Source: Microbacterium capsulatum (GTDB taxonomy: Bacteria; Actinomycetota; Actinomycetes; Actinomycetales; Microbacteriaceae). From it: a DNA stretch of 64,000 nt. Each line of letters starts with the position of its first letter. Position 1 is the first letter of the stretch. The stretch is taken from assembly GCF_030865425.1 (NCBI RefSeq), contig NZ_JAVFCB010000002.1:434001-498000 (forward strand). Reading direction: 5' to 3'. The position numbers were made by a program, and so were the translations under genes. The notes under the pieces were generated by a model. The model made no database searches. It worked only from the letters and a program-made list of their open reading frames with translations, and was not told where the DNA came from. Below, piece after piece: positions 26,851 through 35,201 of the stretch.

Positions 26851-27546
26851 ATGCGGTTGACTGGAGATGTGAGCGAACCCATCTCGATCGACATCTGGTC
26901 CGACATCGCCTGCCCGTGGTGCTACATCGGCAAGCGCAATCTCGAGGCGGGCCTGGCTGCCACCGCGGAGGATGACGACGCTCCGCAGGTGAGGATCACG
27001 TTCCACTCCTTCGAGCTCTCGCCCGACACGCCGGTCGACTTCGACGGCGACGAGGCCGACTTCCTGATGGGCCACAAGGGCATGCCGCGCGCACAGGTAG
27101 AGCAGATGCTCGAGCGTGTGACGGACGTCGCACGGGGTGCGGGTCTCGAGTACCGGTTCGACCTGCTGCAGCACACGAACACCGTCAAGGCGCACGAGCT
27201 GCTGCATCACGCGAAGAGCCAGGGCCGCCAGCACGACATGGAGGAGCGGCTCATGTCCGCGTACTTCATCGAGGGGCGCCACGTCGGCCGGATCGACGAT
27301 CTCGCCGACCTCGCCGCCGAGATCGGGCTCGACCGCGCCGACGCGCACGAGGCGCTGACCAGCGGCCGCCACCTCGGCGACGTCCGCCAGGACCAGGCGC
27401 AGGCGCAGGCGTACGGGATCCAGGGCGTGCCGTTCTTCGTGATCGACGGCCAGTACGGCGTGAGCGGCGCCCAGCCGCCCGAGGCGTTCGCGAACGTGCT
27501 CCGCGAGCTCTGGGCGCAGCGCGCCGCCGAGGTCGTCGAGGCCTGA
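26851..27546 (+). CDS. DsbA/FrnE family oxidoreductase
   Basis: 231 aa cytosolic thioredoxin-like protein with the active site DIACPWCYIGKRNLE, and the family-specific helical insert and cis-Pro motif GIQGVPFFVIDGQYGVSGAQ. FrnE-type enzymes are disulfide isomerases linked to oxidative stress. The start is uncertain: ATG 26851 has no clear ribosome site, and a GTG at 26869 is only two bases from ggag. Confidence 0.88.
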   Translation: MRLTGDVSEPISIDIWSDIACPWCYIGKRNLEAGLAATAEDDDAPQVRITFHSFELSPDTPVDFDGDEADFLMGHKGMPRAQVEQMLERVTDVARGAGLEYRFDLLQHTNTVKAHELLHHAKSQGRQHDMEERLMSAYFIEGRHVGRIDDLADLAAEIGLDRADAHEALTSGRHLGDVRQDQAQAQAYGIQGVPFFVIDGQYGVSGAQPPEAFANVLRELWAQRAAEVVEA

Positions 27547-27569
27547 CGCGCGTGCCTGCGGCGTCCTGA

Positions 27570-27642
27570 CCGCGAGACCGAACTTGCGGCGCGAGACCGT
27601 GCGCAGTTTCGCCGGTCTCGCGCCGTAGGTTCGGTTTCGCGG
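27570..27642. repeat. Long imperfect palindrome between convergent genes
   Basis: Two 30-bp arms (27570-27599 and 27613-27642) match at 27 of 30 positions around a 13-bp spacer. Each arm itself contains gcgagaccg twice. It can act as a bidirectional terminator for the DsbA-like and gpx genes; its length and internal duplication resemble a mobile palindromic repeat. Confidence 0.65.
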
Positions 27643-27658
27643 GGAGCAGTGTGCAGCG

Positions 27659-28150
27659 TCAGGCGAGCGCGTCCTCGATCGCGGAGACGATCTGCGGATC
27701 GTCGGGCACCTGACGGGAGCGGAAGCGCTGCACGGATCCGTCCGGCGCGACGAGGAACTTCTCGAAGTTCCATTCCACGCGGCCGGCCTTGCCGCGCCCG
27801 TCGACCGTCCGCGTGAGCACCTTGTACAGGTCGGCGGCGCCTTGCCCGTTGACCTTGATCTTGTCGTTGATCGGGAACGAGATGCCGTAGGTCGTCGAGC
27901 AGAACTCGAGGATCTGCTCCATGGATCCGGGTTCCTGGCCGAAGAACTGGTTGCAGGGGAACCCGACGACCGTGAGCCCGCGTTCGCCGAACCTCCGCTG
28001 CAGCTCCTCGAGCTGCTCGTACTGCGGCGTGAGTCCGCACTTCGAGGCGACGTTGACGACGAGCACGGGGCCGTCGCCGTAGTCGTCGAGCGTGCGGGTC
28101 GTGCCCTCGGCGTCGGCGAACGGGATCTGGCGGAGTGGGGTCTCAGACAT
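27659..28150 (-). CDS. Glutathione peroxidase family (thioredoxin-dependent peroxidase)
   Basis: 163 aa. Active-site cysteine in NVASKCGLTPQYEQLE, then FPCNQFFGQEPG and WNFEKFLV, giving the Cys-Gln-Trp-Asn tetrad of GPX. Actinobacterial forms without selenocysteine use thioredoxin. Located beside two thioredoxin-fold proteins, forming a small redox neighbourhood. ATG at 28148-28150. Confidence 0.9.
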   Translation of the reverse strand: MSETPLRQIPFADAEGTTRTLDDYGDGPVLVVNVASKCGLTPQYEQLEELQRRFGERGLTVVGFPCNQFFGQEPGSMEQILEFCSTTYGISFPINDKIKVNGQGAADLYKVLTRTVDGRGKAGRVEWNFEKFLVAPDGSVQRFRSRQVPDDPQIVSAIEDALA

Positions 28151-28207
28151 ATTCACAGCCTAGGCAGGGCGGGCGGAACCGGCTCCGGATCTGGGAGAAT
28201 GGACAGG

Positions 28208-29362
28208 ATGACTCTCGCCACCGCTCCCGCCCGCCCGCTGCAGATCGGGCCGCTCCGCATCGACGTCCCCGTCGTGCTCGCCCCGATGGCGGGCATCACG
28301 AACACCGCGTTCCGCCGCCTGTGCCGCGAGTACGGCGCCGGCCTGTACGTCAGCGAGATGATCACCTCGCGCGCCCTGGTCGAGCGCAACGCGATCACGA
28401 TGCGCCTCATCCAGCACCACGAGAGCGAGACACCGCGCTCGATCCAGCTCTACGGGGTGGACCCGGCGACCATCGCCGAGGCGGTGCGCATCATCGTCGC
28501 CGAGGACCGCGCCGACCACATCGACCTGAACTTCGGCTGCCCGGTGCCGAAGGTCACCCGCAAGGGCGGGGGAGCGGCGCTGCCCTGGAAGATCGGCCTG
28601 TTCGCCGACATCGTCGACCGCGCCGTGAAGGCCGCGGGCGACGTGCCGCTCACGGTCAAGATGCGCAAGGGCATCAACAAGGACCACCTGACCTTCCTCG
28701 ACGCCGGCCGCGCCGCGGAGGACGCGGGTGCGGCCGCGGTCGCGCTGCACGCGCGCACCGCCTCGGAGTACTACTCCGGCCACGCGGACTGGTCCGCGAT
28801 CGGCGAGCTCAAGCAGGCCGTCACATCCATCCCGGTGCTCGGCAACGGAGACATCTGGTCGGCGGACGACGCGGCGCGGATGATGACGGAGACGGGCTGC
28901 GACGGCGTCGTGGTCGGCCGCGGCTGCCTGGGCCGCCCGTGGCTGTTCGGCGAGCTCGCGGGGGCCTTCGGCGACGAGAGCGCCGTGACGGTGGACGCCA
29001 CCCTCGGCTTCGTGTCGGCCGCGTTCCGCCGGCACGCCGAGCTGCTCGCCGAGTTCTTCGAGGACGAGGACCGCGGCTGCAAGGACGTCCGCAAGCACGT
29101 CGCGTGGTACTTCAAGGGCTACCCGGTCGGCGGGGAGACGCGCGCCGCGCTCGCCCGCGTCTCGACCCTGCAGGAGATCGACGACCTGCTCGGCACGCTG
29201 GGCGACGCGCCCTACCCGGGGGCCCCGGCCGAGGGCCAGCGCGGCCGTGCAGGCACGCCGAAGCGCACGGCGCTGCCGGACGGCTGGCTGGACTCCCGCG
29301 ATGTCGAAGCGTCCACGACGGACATGATGCGCGGCGCGGAGGTCGAGAACAGTGGCGGCTGA
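28208..29362 (+). CDS. dusB: tRNA-dihydrouridine synthase
   Basis: 384 aa TIM-barrel flavoprotein reducing uridine in tRNA D-loops. Signature LNFGCPVPKVTRKGGGAAL with the catalytic cysteine, plus LAPMAGITNTAFR, KMRKGINKDH and GNGDIWSADDA. The C-terminal helical tRNA-binding domain (KDVRKHVAWYFKGYP) is present. Overlaps dgt by 11 bp. Confidence 0.96.
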   Translation: MTLATAPARPLQIGPLRIDVPVVLAPMAGITNTAFRRLCREYGAGLYVSEMITSRALVERNAITMRLIQHHESETPRSIQLYGVDPATIAEAVRIIVAEDRADHIDLNFGCPVPKVTRKGGGAALPWKIGLFADIVDRAVKAAGDVPLTVKMRKGINKDHLTFLDAGRAAEDAGAAAVALHARTASEYYSGHADWSAIGELKQAVTSIPVLGNGDIWSADDAARMMTETGCDGVVVGRGCLGRPWLFGELAGAFGDESAVTVDATLGFVSAAFRRHAELLAEFFEDEDRGCKDVRKHVAWYFKGYPVGGETRAALARVSTLQEIDDLLGTLGDAPYPGAPAEGQRGRAGTPKRTALPDGWLDSRDVEASTTDMMRGAEVENSGG

Positions 29363-30764
29363 CCCGTCGGCGGATTCCGAGGTCGGCCCGTCGGCTGCCG
29401 TGCGCGCCTTCGCGGACGGATACGGCGCGCACGATGCCGCCCGGTTCTTCTCCGAGACGCACCGCTCCGAACGCGACGACTTCGCCCGCGACCGCGCCCG
29501 CGTGCTGCACTCCGCAGCTCTCCGCCGCCTCGCCGCGAAGACCCAGGTGCTGAGCCCGGCGAGCACCGCCGACTTCGCGCGCAACCGTCTCACGCACTCG
29601 CTCGAGGTCGCGCAGGTCGGCCGTGAGCTCGCCGTGGCGCTCGGCGTGTCGGCCGACGTCGTGGACACCGCCTGCCTCAGCCACGACCTCGGCCACCCGC
29701 CGTTCGGGCACAACGGCGAGCGGGCGCTGAACGAGTGGGCCGAGCACATCGGCGGCTTCGAGGGCAACGCTCAGTCGCTGCGGATCCTGACCCGGCTCGA
29801 GGCGAAGGTGCTCGACGACGGCGACCGCTCGGTGGGCCTCAACCTCACCCGCGCGAGCCTCGACGCGACCTGCAAGTACCCGTGGACCGCGGACCACCCG
29901 CTGCCCGACCCGGGCGGCCGGCTCAAGTTCGGTGTGTACCCGGACGACGAGGACGTGTTCCGGTGGATGCGCGAGGGCGCCCCGGGACGGCTGCGCTGCA
30001 TCGAGGCGGAGATCATGGACCTCTCCGACGACATCGCGTACTCCGTGCACGACTTCGAGGACGCGGTCGTGAACGGCTACCTCGACGTCGCCCGGCTCGC
30101 GGATCCCGCCGAGCACCACGCGCTCGTCGGACGGATCCAGCAGTGGGTCGGATACGACTTCACCCGGGAAGACCTCGCGGACGCGCTGTACCGGCTCACC
30201 CGGCAGCCGATGTGGCTGAGCTCCTTCGACCGCTCCCGGCGGGATCTCGCCCGGCTGAAGAACCTCACCAGCGACATGATCGGCCGGTTCGCCCGCGCCG
30301 CCGTCTCGGCCACCCGTGACGCCTACCCGGGGGCCAGCCTGGCCCGGTACAGCGCGCACGTCGTCGTGCCCCGGGTCATCGAGGCGGAGATCGCGGTGCT
30401 GAAGGGCATCATGGGCCAGGCGATCGTCACGATCGACGCCCGCCGCGGCGTCTACAAGGAGCAGCGCCGGGTGCTCAAGCGGCTCGCCGACGCGCTCTGG
30501 TCGACGGACGCGCTGTGGACCGCGGGCGCGGACGTGCTCGAGCCCGCGTTCGCCGCGGACTTCCACGACGCCGCGAACGACGCCGAGCGGGCCAGGGTCG
30601 TCGTGGACCAGGTCGCGAGTCTCACCGACCAGACCGCCGTCGACTGGCACAACCGGCTCGTCGGCGACATCGACCCCGCCGAGGTCGGGATCTGGTCGCC
30701 GCGGCACGCCAGGCCCGGCGCTCGCACGCACGCCCCGTCCTCCGTCGGCGCCGAGGCGCGCTGA
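29352..30764 (+). CDS. dgt: Deoxyguanosinetriphosphate triphosphohydrolase-like protein
   Basis: 470 aa HD-domain enzyme that hydrolyses dNTPs. Motifs: NRLTHSLEVAQ, the HD pair SHDLGHPPFGHNGE and DDIAYSVHDFEDA. GTG start at 29352 inside dusB; its stop overlaps the dnaG ATG by one base. The dusB-dgt-dnaG order is standard in actinobacteria and links nucleotide pools to replication. Confidence 0.95.
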   Translation: MAADPSADSEVGPSAAVRAFADGYGAHDAARFFSETHRSERDDFARDRARVLHSAALRRLAAKTQVLSPASTADFARNRLTHSLEVAQVGRELAVALGVSADVVDTACLSHDLGHPPFGHNGERALNEWAEHIGGFEGNAQSLRILTRLEAKVLDDGDRSVGLNLTRASLDATCKYPWTADHPLPDPGGRLKFGVYPDDEDVFRWMREGAPGRLRCIEAEIMDLSDDIAYSVHDFEDAVVNGYLDVARLADPAEHHALVGRIQQWVGYDFTREDLADALYRLTRQPMWLSSFDRSRRDLARLKNLTSDMIGRFARAAVSATRDAYPGASLARYSAHVVVPRVIEAEIAVLKGIMGQAIVTIDARRGVYKEQRRVLKRLADALWSTDALWTAGADVLEPAFAADFHDAANDAERARVVVDQVASLTDQTAVDWHNRLVGDIDPAEVGIWSPRHARPGARTHAPSSVGAEAR

Positions 30765-32638
30765 TGCCCCGGATCAGCCAGGCGGACGTCGACGAGGTCA
30801 AGTCGCGCACGAACATCGCGGACATCGTGGGGGAGCGGGTCTCCCTGAAGTCCGCCGGGGTCGGCTCGATGAAGGGGCTGTGCCCGTTCCACGACGAGAA
30901 GAGCCCGAGCTTCCACGTGCGGCCGCAGGTCGGCTACTACCACTGCTTCGGCTGCGGGGCCTCGGGCGACGTGTACTCCTTCCTGCGCGAGATGGACCAC
31001 GTCAGCTTCACCGAGGCCGTGGAGCGGCTCGCGGCCCGGGTCGGCTATACGCTGCACTACGAGGACGGCGGGCCCGCCCCGGAGACGAGCGGACGCAGCC
31101 GCCTGTATGCGGCCAACACGGCCGCGGCCGAGTTCTTCCGGGGCCGGTTGCTGAGCCCCGAGGCAGAGTCGGCGCGGGCGTTCCTCGGCCAGCGCGGCTT
31201 CGACGCCGGCGCCGCCGCGCACTTCGGCGTCGGCTACGCGCCCCGCGGCTGGGACGGCATGCTCAAGGCGCTGACCGCGCAGGGCTTCACCCGCGACGAG
31301 CTGACCGCCGCCGGGCTCGTGTCGACCGGGCAGCGCGGCGTCTACGACCGGTTCCGGGGGCGCGTGGTCTGGCCGATCCGCGACGTCACCGGGCAGACGA
31401 TCGGCTTCGGCGCGCGCAAGCTCTACGACGACGATCAGGGCCCGAAGTACCTGAACACGCCGGAGACGCCGATCTACAAGAAGGCCCAGGTCCTCTACGG
31501 CCTCGACCTCGCCAAGCGCGACATCTCCCGGGGGGACCCGAAGCGCGTGGTCGTCGTCGAGGGCTACACCGACGTCATGGCCTGCCACCTCGCCGGCGTC
31601 ACCACCGCGATCGCCACCTGCGGCACGGCGTTCGGCGCCGAGCACATCAAGCTGCTGCGCCGGGTGATGGGCGACGACTCCGCCGCCGGCGAGGTCGTCT
31701 TCACGTTCGACGGCGACGAGGCGGGGCAGAAGGCGGCTCTGCGCGCGTTCACCGAGGACGACCGGTTCAACGCCCAGACGTTCGTCGCCGTGGCTCCGGA
31801 CGGGCTGGATCCGTGCGACCTGCGCCTGCAGCGCGGCGATCAGGCGGTCCGCGGGCTGATGTCGACCAAGGTGCCGATGTTCGAGTTCGTCATCGACCGC
31901 AAGATCTCCTCGTTCGACCTCGGCACGGCCGAGGGGCGGGTCGGCGCCCTGCGCGCCGCGGCGCCGATCGTCGCGGAGATCCGGGACGCCCTGCTGCGCC
32001 CGGAGTACGAGCGGATCCTCGCCCGTCGCCTGGGCATGGACCCGACCGACGTACACGCCGAGGTGCGCCGCCACGAAGGCCGCCGTCGGCACGGCGAGTC
32101 CGAGCCGCGCGAACGCACGGCGGCCCCCGCAGCCGGCCCGGGCGCGCCTGCCGAGACGCCTGCCCTTCCGGCCGTCACCCTGGCGACGCTGCCCCGCTCG
32201 GGCGACGCCCCGCTCGAGCGCGACGCGCTGATGGGCGCCCTGCAGTACGGGCACCAGCTGGAGCCCGACCTGCTGCAGCGCGCCGTAAGCGTGCCGTTCG
32301 CCGTCCCGGCGCTGGACGCCGTCCGCGAGTCCATCGCGCAGATCGCCGACCGGCAGCGCCCGGGCTGGGCTCTGCAGGCCGTGGACGCGGTCAGGGAGCC
32401 GTATCGCTCGCTGGCCGGCGAGCTGCTCATGGCGGCCTTCCCGGCGCGGGACGAGCAGAGCGCGATGGCCTCCGCGACCGATCTCTGCCGACGGCTCATC
32501 GGCCGGGCGCTGAGCCGGGAGAAGAGTGAGCTGCTGGGTGCGATCCAGCGGGTTCCGCCCGACTCCGACGGAGGCCGCGCCCTGCGGATCCGGCTGCGCG
32601 ACATCGATGCGGAACGGCAGCAGTTCATCGAGTCCTGA
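30764..32638 (+). CDS. dnaG: DNA primase
   Basis: 624 aa. Synthesises RNA primers at the fork. CHC2 zinc finger CPFHDEKSPSFH...YYHCFGC (about 40-66), catalytic TOPRIM domain with VVVVEGYTDVMACHLAG and FTFDGDEAGQKAALRA, and a C-terminal helicase-interaction domain (DERSAMASATDLCRRLIG-like). Start overlaps dgt stop (TGATG). Confidence 0.97.
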   Translation: MPRISQADVDEVKSRTNIADIVGERVSLKSAGVGSMKGLCPFHDEKSPSFHVRPQVGYYHCFGCGASGDVYSFLREMDHVSFTEAVERLAARVGYTLHYEDGGPAPETSGRSRLYAANTAAAEFFRGRLLSPEAESARAFLGQRGFDAGAAAHFGVGYAPRGWDGMLKALTAQGFTRDELTAAGLVSTGQRGVYDRFRGRVVWPIRDVTGQTIGFGARKLYDDDQGPKYLNTPETPIYKKAQVLYGLDLAKRDISRGDPKRVVVVEGYTDVMACHLAGVTTAIATCGTAFGAEHIKLLRRVMGDDSAAGEVVFTFDGDEAGQKAALRAFTEDDRFNAQTFVAVAPDGLDPCDLRLQRGDQAVRGLMSTKVPMFEFVIDRKISSFDLGTAEGRVGALRAAAPIVAEIRDALLRPEYERILARRLGMDPTDVHAEVRRHEGRRRHGESEPRERTAAPAAGPGAPAETPALPAVTLATLPRSGDAPLERDALMGALQYGHQLEPDLLQRAVSVPFAVPALDAVRESIAQIADRQRPGWALQAVDAVREPYRSLAGELLMAAFPARDEQSAMASATDLCRRLIGRALSREKSELLGAIQRVPPDSDGGRALRIRLRDIDAERQQFIES

Positions 32639-32665
32639 TGCCCGACCGCGCTCGCGCAGGGCAGG

Positions 32666-33445
32666 ATGGAACGCATGGCACGTGCAGCGGTTGAGGAGTC
32701 GGACGCGATCGTCTGCGAGGACATCGTGATCGACCGGATCGGACACTCCGGGCCGGTGCGGGCGATCGACGGCGTGACCTTCACGCTTCCGGCCGGCGAA
32801 CTCATGTGCATCGCGGGCGCGACAGGGTCCGGCAAGTCGACGCTCGTCGGCGCCCTCGCCGGAGCCGCGGATCCGTCCATCCGGGTGGCCGGCGGCGCCG
32901 CCCGCGTATGCGGCATCCCGGTGCGCCACCCCGGCCGCCGGCTGCGCGAGCTCACCTACCGGACCGGCTACCTGCCGCAGAACGCCGGGGCGCTGCTCAC
33001 GCCGCAGCTGACCGTGCAGGAGATCATCGCCGAGCCGATCCTGCAGCGCGAGCGGCGCGTGAACGTCAAGGCGCTGGCGATCCGGGTGGCGACGCTGCTC
33101 GACGAGCTGCACCTGCCGCTCGGTCTCGCCACGTCGTTCCCGTACGAGCTCAGCGCGGGGATGCGGCAGCGCGTCGCGATCGCGCGGTCGTTCGTGCTCG
33201 ACCCGAACGTGCTCATCGCGGACGAGCCGCTCGCGAACCTCGACGTGGAGGTGCGCCCGGTCGTGTTCGACGCGATCACCCGGCGCCGTAAGGAGCGCGG
33301 TATGGCGGCGCTGCTGGTGAGCAACGACGCCGCCTTCGCCCGCGAGCTGGGTGCCGAGACCCTGATGATCCGCGCCGGCGCCGTCGTCGCCCGGGGTGCC
33401 GGCTCCGATCTGCTGTGGACCCCGGGCGCCCAGTCGGGGCGTTGA
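32666..33445 (+). CDS. ABC transporter ATP-binding protein
   Basis: 259 aa. Walker A IAGATGSGKSTLVGAL, Q-loop region GYLPQNAGALLT, signature LSAGMRQRVAIARS, Walker B NVLIADEPLANLD. No permease gene is adjacent, so the partner and substrate are unknown; sequence resembles oligopeptide/DppD-type ATPases. A second in-frame ATG at 32675 is an equally plausible start. Last chromosomal gene before the tRNA-Asn locus. Confidence 0.88.
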   Translation: MERMARAAVEESDAIVCEDIVIDRIGHSGPVRAIDGVTFTLPAGELMCIAGATGSGKSTLVGALAGAADPSIRVAGGAARVCGIPVRHPGRRLRELTYRTGYLPQNAGALLTPQLTVQEIIAEPILQRERRVNVKALAIRVATLLDELHLPLGLATSFPYELSAGMRQRVAIARSFVLDPNVLIADEPLANLDVEVRPVVFDAITRRRKERGMAALLVSNDAAFARELGAETLMIRAGAVVARGAGSDLLWTPGAQSGR

Positions 33446-33576
33446 CGGGTGGCGCCCTGGTGCGGGCTGGTCGTGTTGCGTGCGTCACGGCCGTCTCCGC
33501 CGATCGGGTGCTGCCTGCCGCAGCGCCGGGCGCCGTCTTCCGGGTGCTGCCCGCCGCTTCGGCACCCGGCGAACGA
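33446..33576. other. Gene-free stretch with a hairpin after the ABC gene
   Basis: Contains ccgggtgc (33540-33547) and gcacccgg (33562-33569), which can pair as a terminator for the ABC gene. No gene is supported here; the frames crossing it are only the displaced repressor tail and shadows. Confidence 0.5.
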
Positions 33577-33607
33577 CGAAGGCCCCGTCGTGATGACGGG
33601 GCCTTCG
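33577..33607. terminator. Original tRNA-Asn terminator, displaced by the prophage
   Basis: Perfect 13-bp arms cgaaggccccgtc and gacggggccttcg with loop gtgat. On the minus strand it would follow the tRNA 3' end in an uninserted chromosome. It is now 8 kb from the functional tRNA gene. Confidence 0.8.
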
Positions 33608-33614
33608 GGGGATC

Positions 33615-33651
33615 GCTCCCCGGCTTGGACTCGAACCAAGAACCTGCCGGT
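33615..33651. other. Prophage attachment site (attL), 37-bp direct repeat with 41624-41660
   Basis: Identical to 41624-41660 over 37 bp, then diverging on both sides. It contains the 3' 35 bases of tRNA-Asn (anticodon-arm end, T arm, acceptor). This copy is the displaced 3' end; the complete tRNA is at the right boundary. Confidence 0.95.
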
Positions 33652-33730
33652 ATGCGCAATAGCACGCTCCGGTATCTGTACGCCGCATAACACGCGTGCA
33701 ACACCTGGCAATCTCCTGCAAAATACCGGA

Positions 33731-34528
33731 ATGAGCAACACCGCACTTCTCGCCGAGTACCGCGTGTACCTACTCGGTTCCGACCGCCGAGACGGCACCA
33801 TCGCCCTCCGACTCCGCGAAATCGAGAAGCTGGCGATCACCCACGACCTCCGCACCGTCACCGAAGACGACCTGATCGCGATCCTCGCTCAGCGCCGCCA
33901 CCAGGCGCCAGAAACCCGAAAGAGCATGCGCGCCTCATGGCGAGTGTTCTTCGAATGGGCGCACCGCAAGGGCCACCGCGCCGACGACCCGACCATCGGC
34001 ATACGCCCCATCCGGATACCCGCCCGAGTACCACGCATCGCAGACGACGCCGCGATCCTCGCCGCCCTCGGCACAGAGAACCCGCACTACCGGGCCATGA
34101 TCCTGCTCGGGAGAGGCGGATGGCTCCGCCTCTCGGAGATCGCATCCCTGCACACCAGCAGCCGGACAGGCCGCATGCTCACCATCCGCGGCAAGGGCGG
34201 GAAGGAGCGCAGTGTGTCGATCAACGACGAAGTAGCCGCGGCGCTCGACGTGCTCGAACCCCTGCAAGGCCCCGGCTACTACTTCCCAGGCTCTCGAGGC
34301 CGCGCCTACTTCCACCCGATCAGCGTCAACAAGATCATCACCCGACTCACCGGCTACAACCCGCACGCCCTCCGCCACGCCGGAGCAACAGCCGCGTGGC
34401 GAAAGACCCGCGACCTGCGCACCATCCAAGACATGCTCGGACACGCCTCGATCCGCACGACGCAGATCTACGTGCACACCGACGACGAACAGCGGCGCGC
34501 GGTTGCCGATGCCTCGCTACTCCGCTGA
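33731..34528 (+). CDS. int: Prophage tyrosine integrase
   Basis: 265 aa XerC-like recombinase: Arg133 in GGWLRLSEI, Lys in GKGGKERSVSI (about 157), His212 and Arg215 in NPHALRHAG, His238 in LGHASIRTTQIYVHT with nucleophile Tyr247. It has a short core-binding N-domain and no arm-binding domain, typical of inoviral integrases. It lies 80 bp inside the left att, and in the excised circle directly follows repressor and attP in the same direction. No good ribosome site precedes the ATG. Confidence 0.93.
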   Translation: MSNTALLAEYRVYLLGSDRRDGTIALRLREIEKLAITHDLRTVTEDDLIAILAQRRHQAPETRKSMRASWRVFFEWAHRKGHRADDPTIGIRPIRIPARVPRIADDAAILAALGTENPHYRAMILLGRGGWLRLSEIASLHTSSRTGRMLTIRGKGGKERSVSINDEVAAALDVLEPLQGPGYYFPGSRGRAYFHPISVNKIITRLTGYNPHALRHAGATAAWRKTRDLRTIQDMLGHASIRTTQIYVHTDDEQRRAVADASLLR

Positions 34529-34545
34529 GGACGACGGGATGCCCA

Positions 34546-34585
34546 GCGCAAAAAGTTGCGAGAGATCTCTCACGACTTTTTGTGC
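34546..34585. repeat. 40-bp near-perfect palindrome, candidate packaging hairpin
   Basis: Arms 34546-34565 and 34566-34585 match at 17 of 20 positions with no spacer (centre gagagatctctc). It lies in the main intergenic region between int and the end of the late operon. In single-stranded phage DNA it would form a long stem, like the packaging signal of Ff phages. It could alternatively be a bidirectional terminator. Confidence 0.6.
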
Positions 34586-34690
34586 ATAGGTTCGCTAGCC
34601 GCGGGAGCCCCCAGCACTACCGGTTTCCGCCATGCCCCCGCCGTCACCATCGTGCGGCTCGAGACTCTGCGCCTGCAGTCACCGCACTCA

Positions 34691-34725
34691 CGAAGAACGC
34701 CCCAGAGAACCCGGGGCGTTCTTCG
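34691..34725. terminator. Terminator of the leftward phage operon
   Basis: Perfect 13-bp arms cgaagaacgcccc (34691-34703) and ggggcgttcttcg (34713-34725) with a 9-nt loop, two bases after the stop of the last leftward gene. Also positioned to stop transcription from int. Confidence 0.85.
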
Positions 34726-34727
34726 TG

Positions 34728-35039
34728 TCACCAGTCCCGTGGACCTCGACCACGATCGCGGAACACCGGGAACGAGTCACGCGGAGGAGCCTTGTACCCC
34801 TTCGGCTTCTTGACCGTGCCGGTGGACTGCCAGCGGGCCGCATCCATCAGCGCGTGCCGGACCGCGAGGCGGATGAGCCAGTACACGCCCCAGATCACGA
34901 GGAACGTCGCGCCGAGGTACAGCAGCAGCGCGAGGATCCCGAAGCCGAGCAGCCCCGCCGCGATCCCGCCAACCGCCCCCGGATCCGGCGACAGCGGCTC
35001 GACCGGGAAGGGCTGAACAGGTATCGGCGTCGGATCCAT
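34728..35039 (-). CDS. Phage membrane protein, 103 aa
   Basis: Pro-rich N-terminus (MDPTPIPVQPFPVEPLSPDP), then one long or two short membrane helices (GLLGFGILALLLYLGATFLV, IWGVYWLIRLAV) and a basic tail. Last gene of the operon. The position after the Zot-like ATPase is where Ff phages encode other assembly proteins; it could anchor the ATPase or form part of the extrusion pore. Function not established. Confidence 0.7.
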   Translation of the reverse strand: MDPTPIPVQPFPVEPLSPDPGAVGGIAAGLLGFGILALLLYLGATFLVIWGVYWLIRLAVRHALMDAARWQSTGTVKKPKGYKAPPRDSFPVFRDRGRGPRDW

Positions 35040-35048
35040 GCCCGAAAG

Positions 35049-35201
35049 CTACCGGTCAGCGCGACGCCGCCGCAACATCCACCAGCCGAGCAGTGCTCCC
35101 GCGGCGACGACGGCGACCCAGGGGAGGGGCAGCGCCCACATGCCGCGGAAGATCGCGGCGTGCACGATCCATCGGAGGATCAGGCCCGGGATGTCGTTCA
35201 C
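35049..35201 (-). CDS. 50-aa single-pass membrane protein after the ATPase
   Basis: Starts VNDIPGLILRWIVHAAIFRG, one helix (PLPWVAVVAAGALLGWW) and a strongly basic end MLRRRRADR. GTG overlaps the ATPase stop (35198-35201), so it is coupled to it. The ATPase has no membrane segment of its own, so this peptide may provide the missing membrane part of a split gene-I protein. That is inference. Confidence 0.65.
   Translation of the reverse strand: MNDIPGLILRWIVHAAIFRGMWALPLPWVAVVAAGALLGWWMLRRRRADR

Noticed and set aside
33415..33690. 91-aa plus-strand frame across attL
   Set aside because: Its end is the displaced repressor tail (LDSNQEPAGMRN...). In the chromosome it has no proper start and overlaps the ABC gene and terminator.
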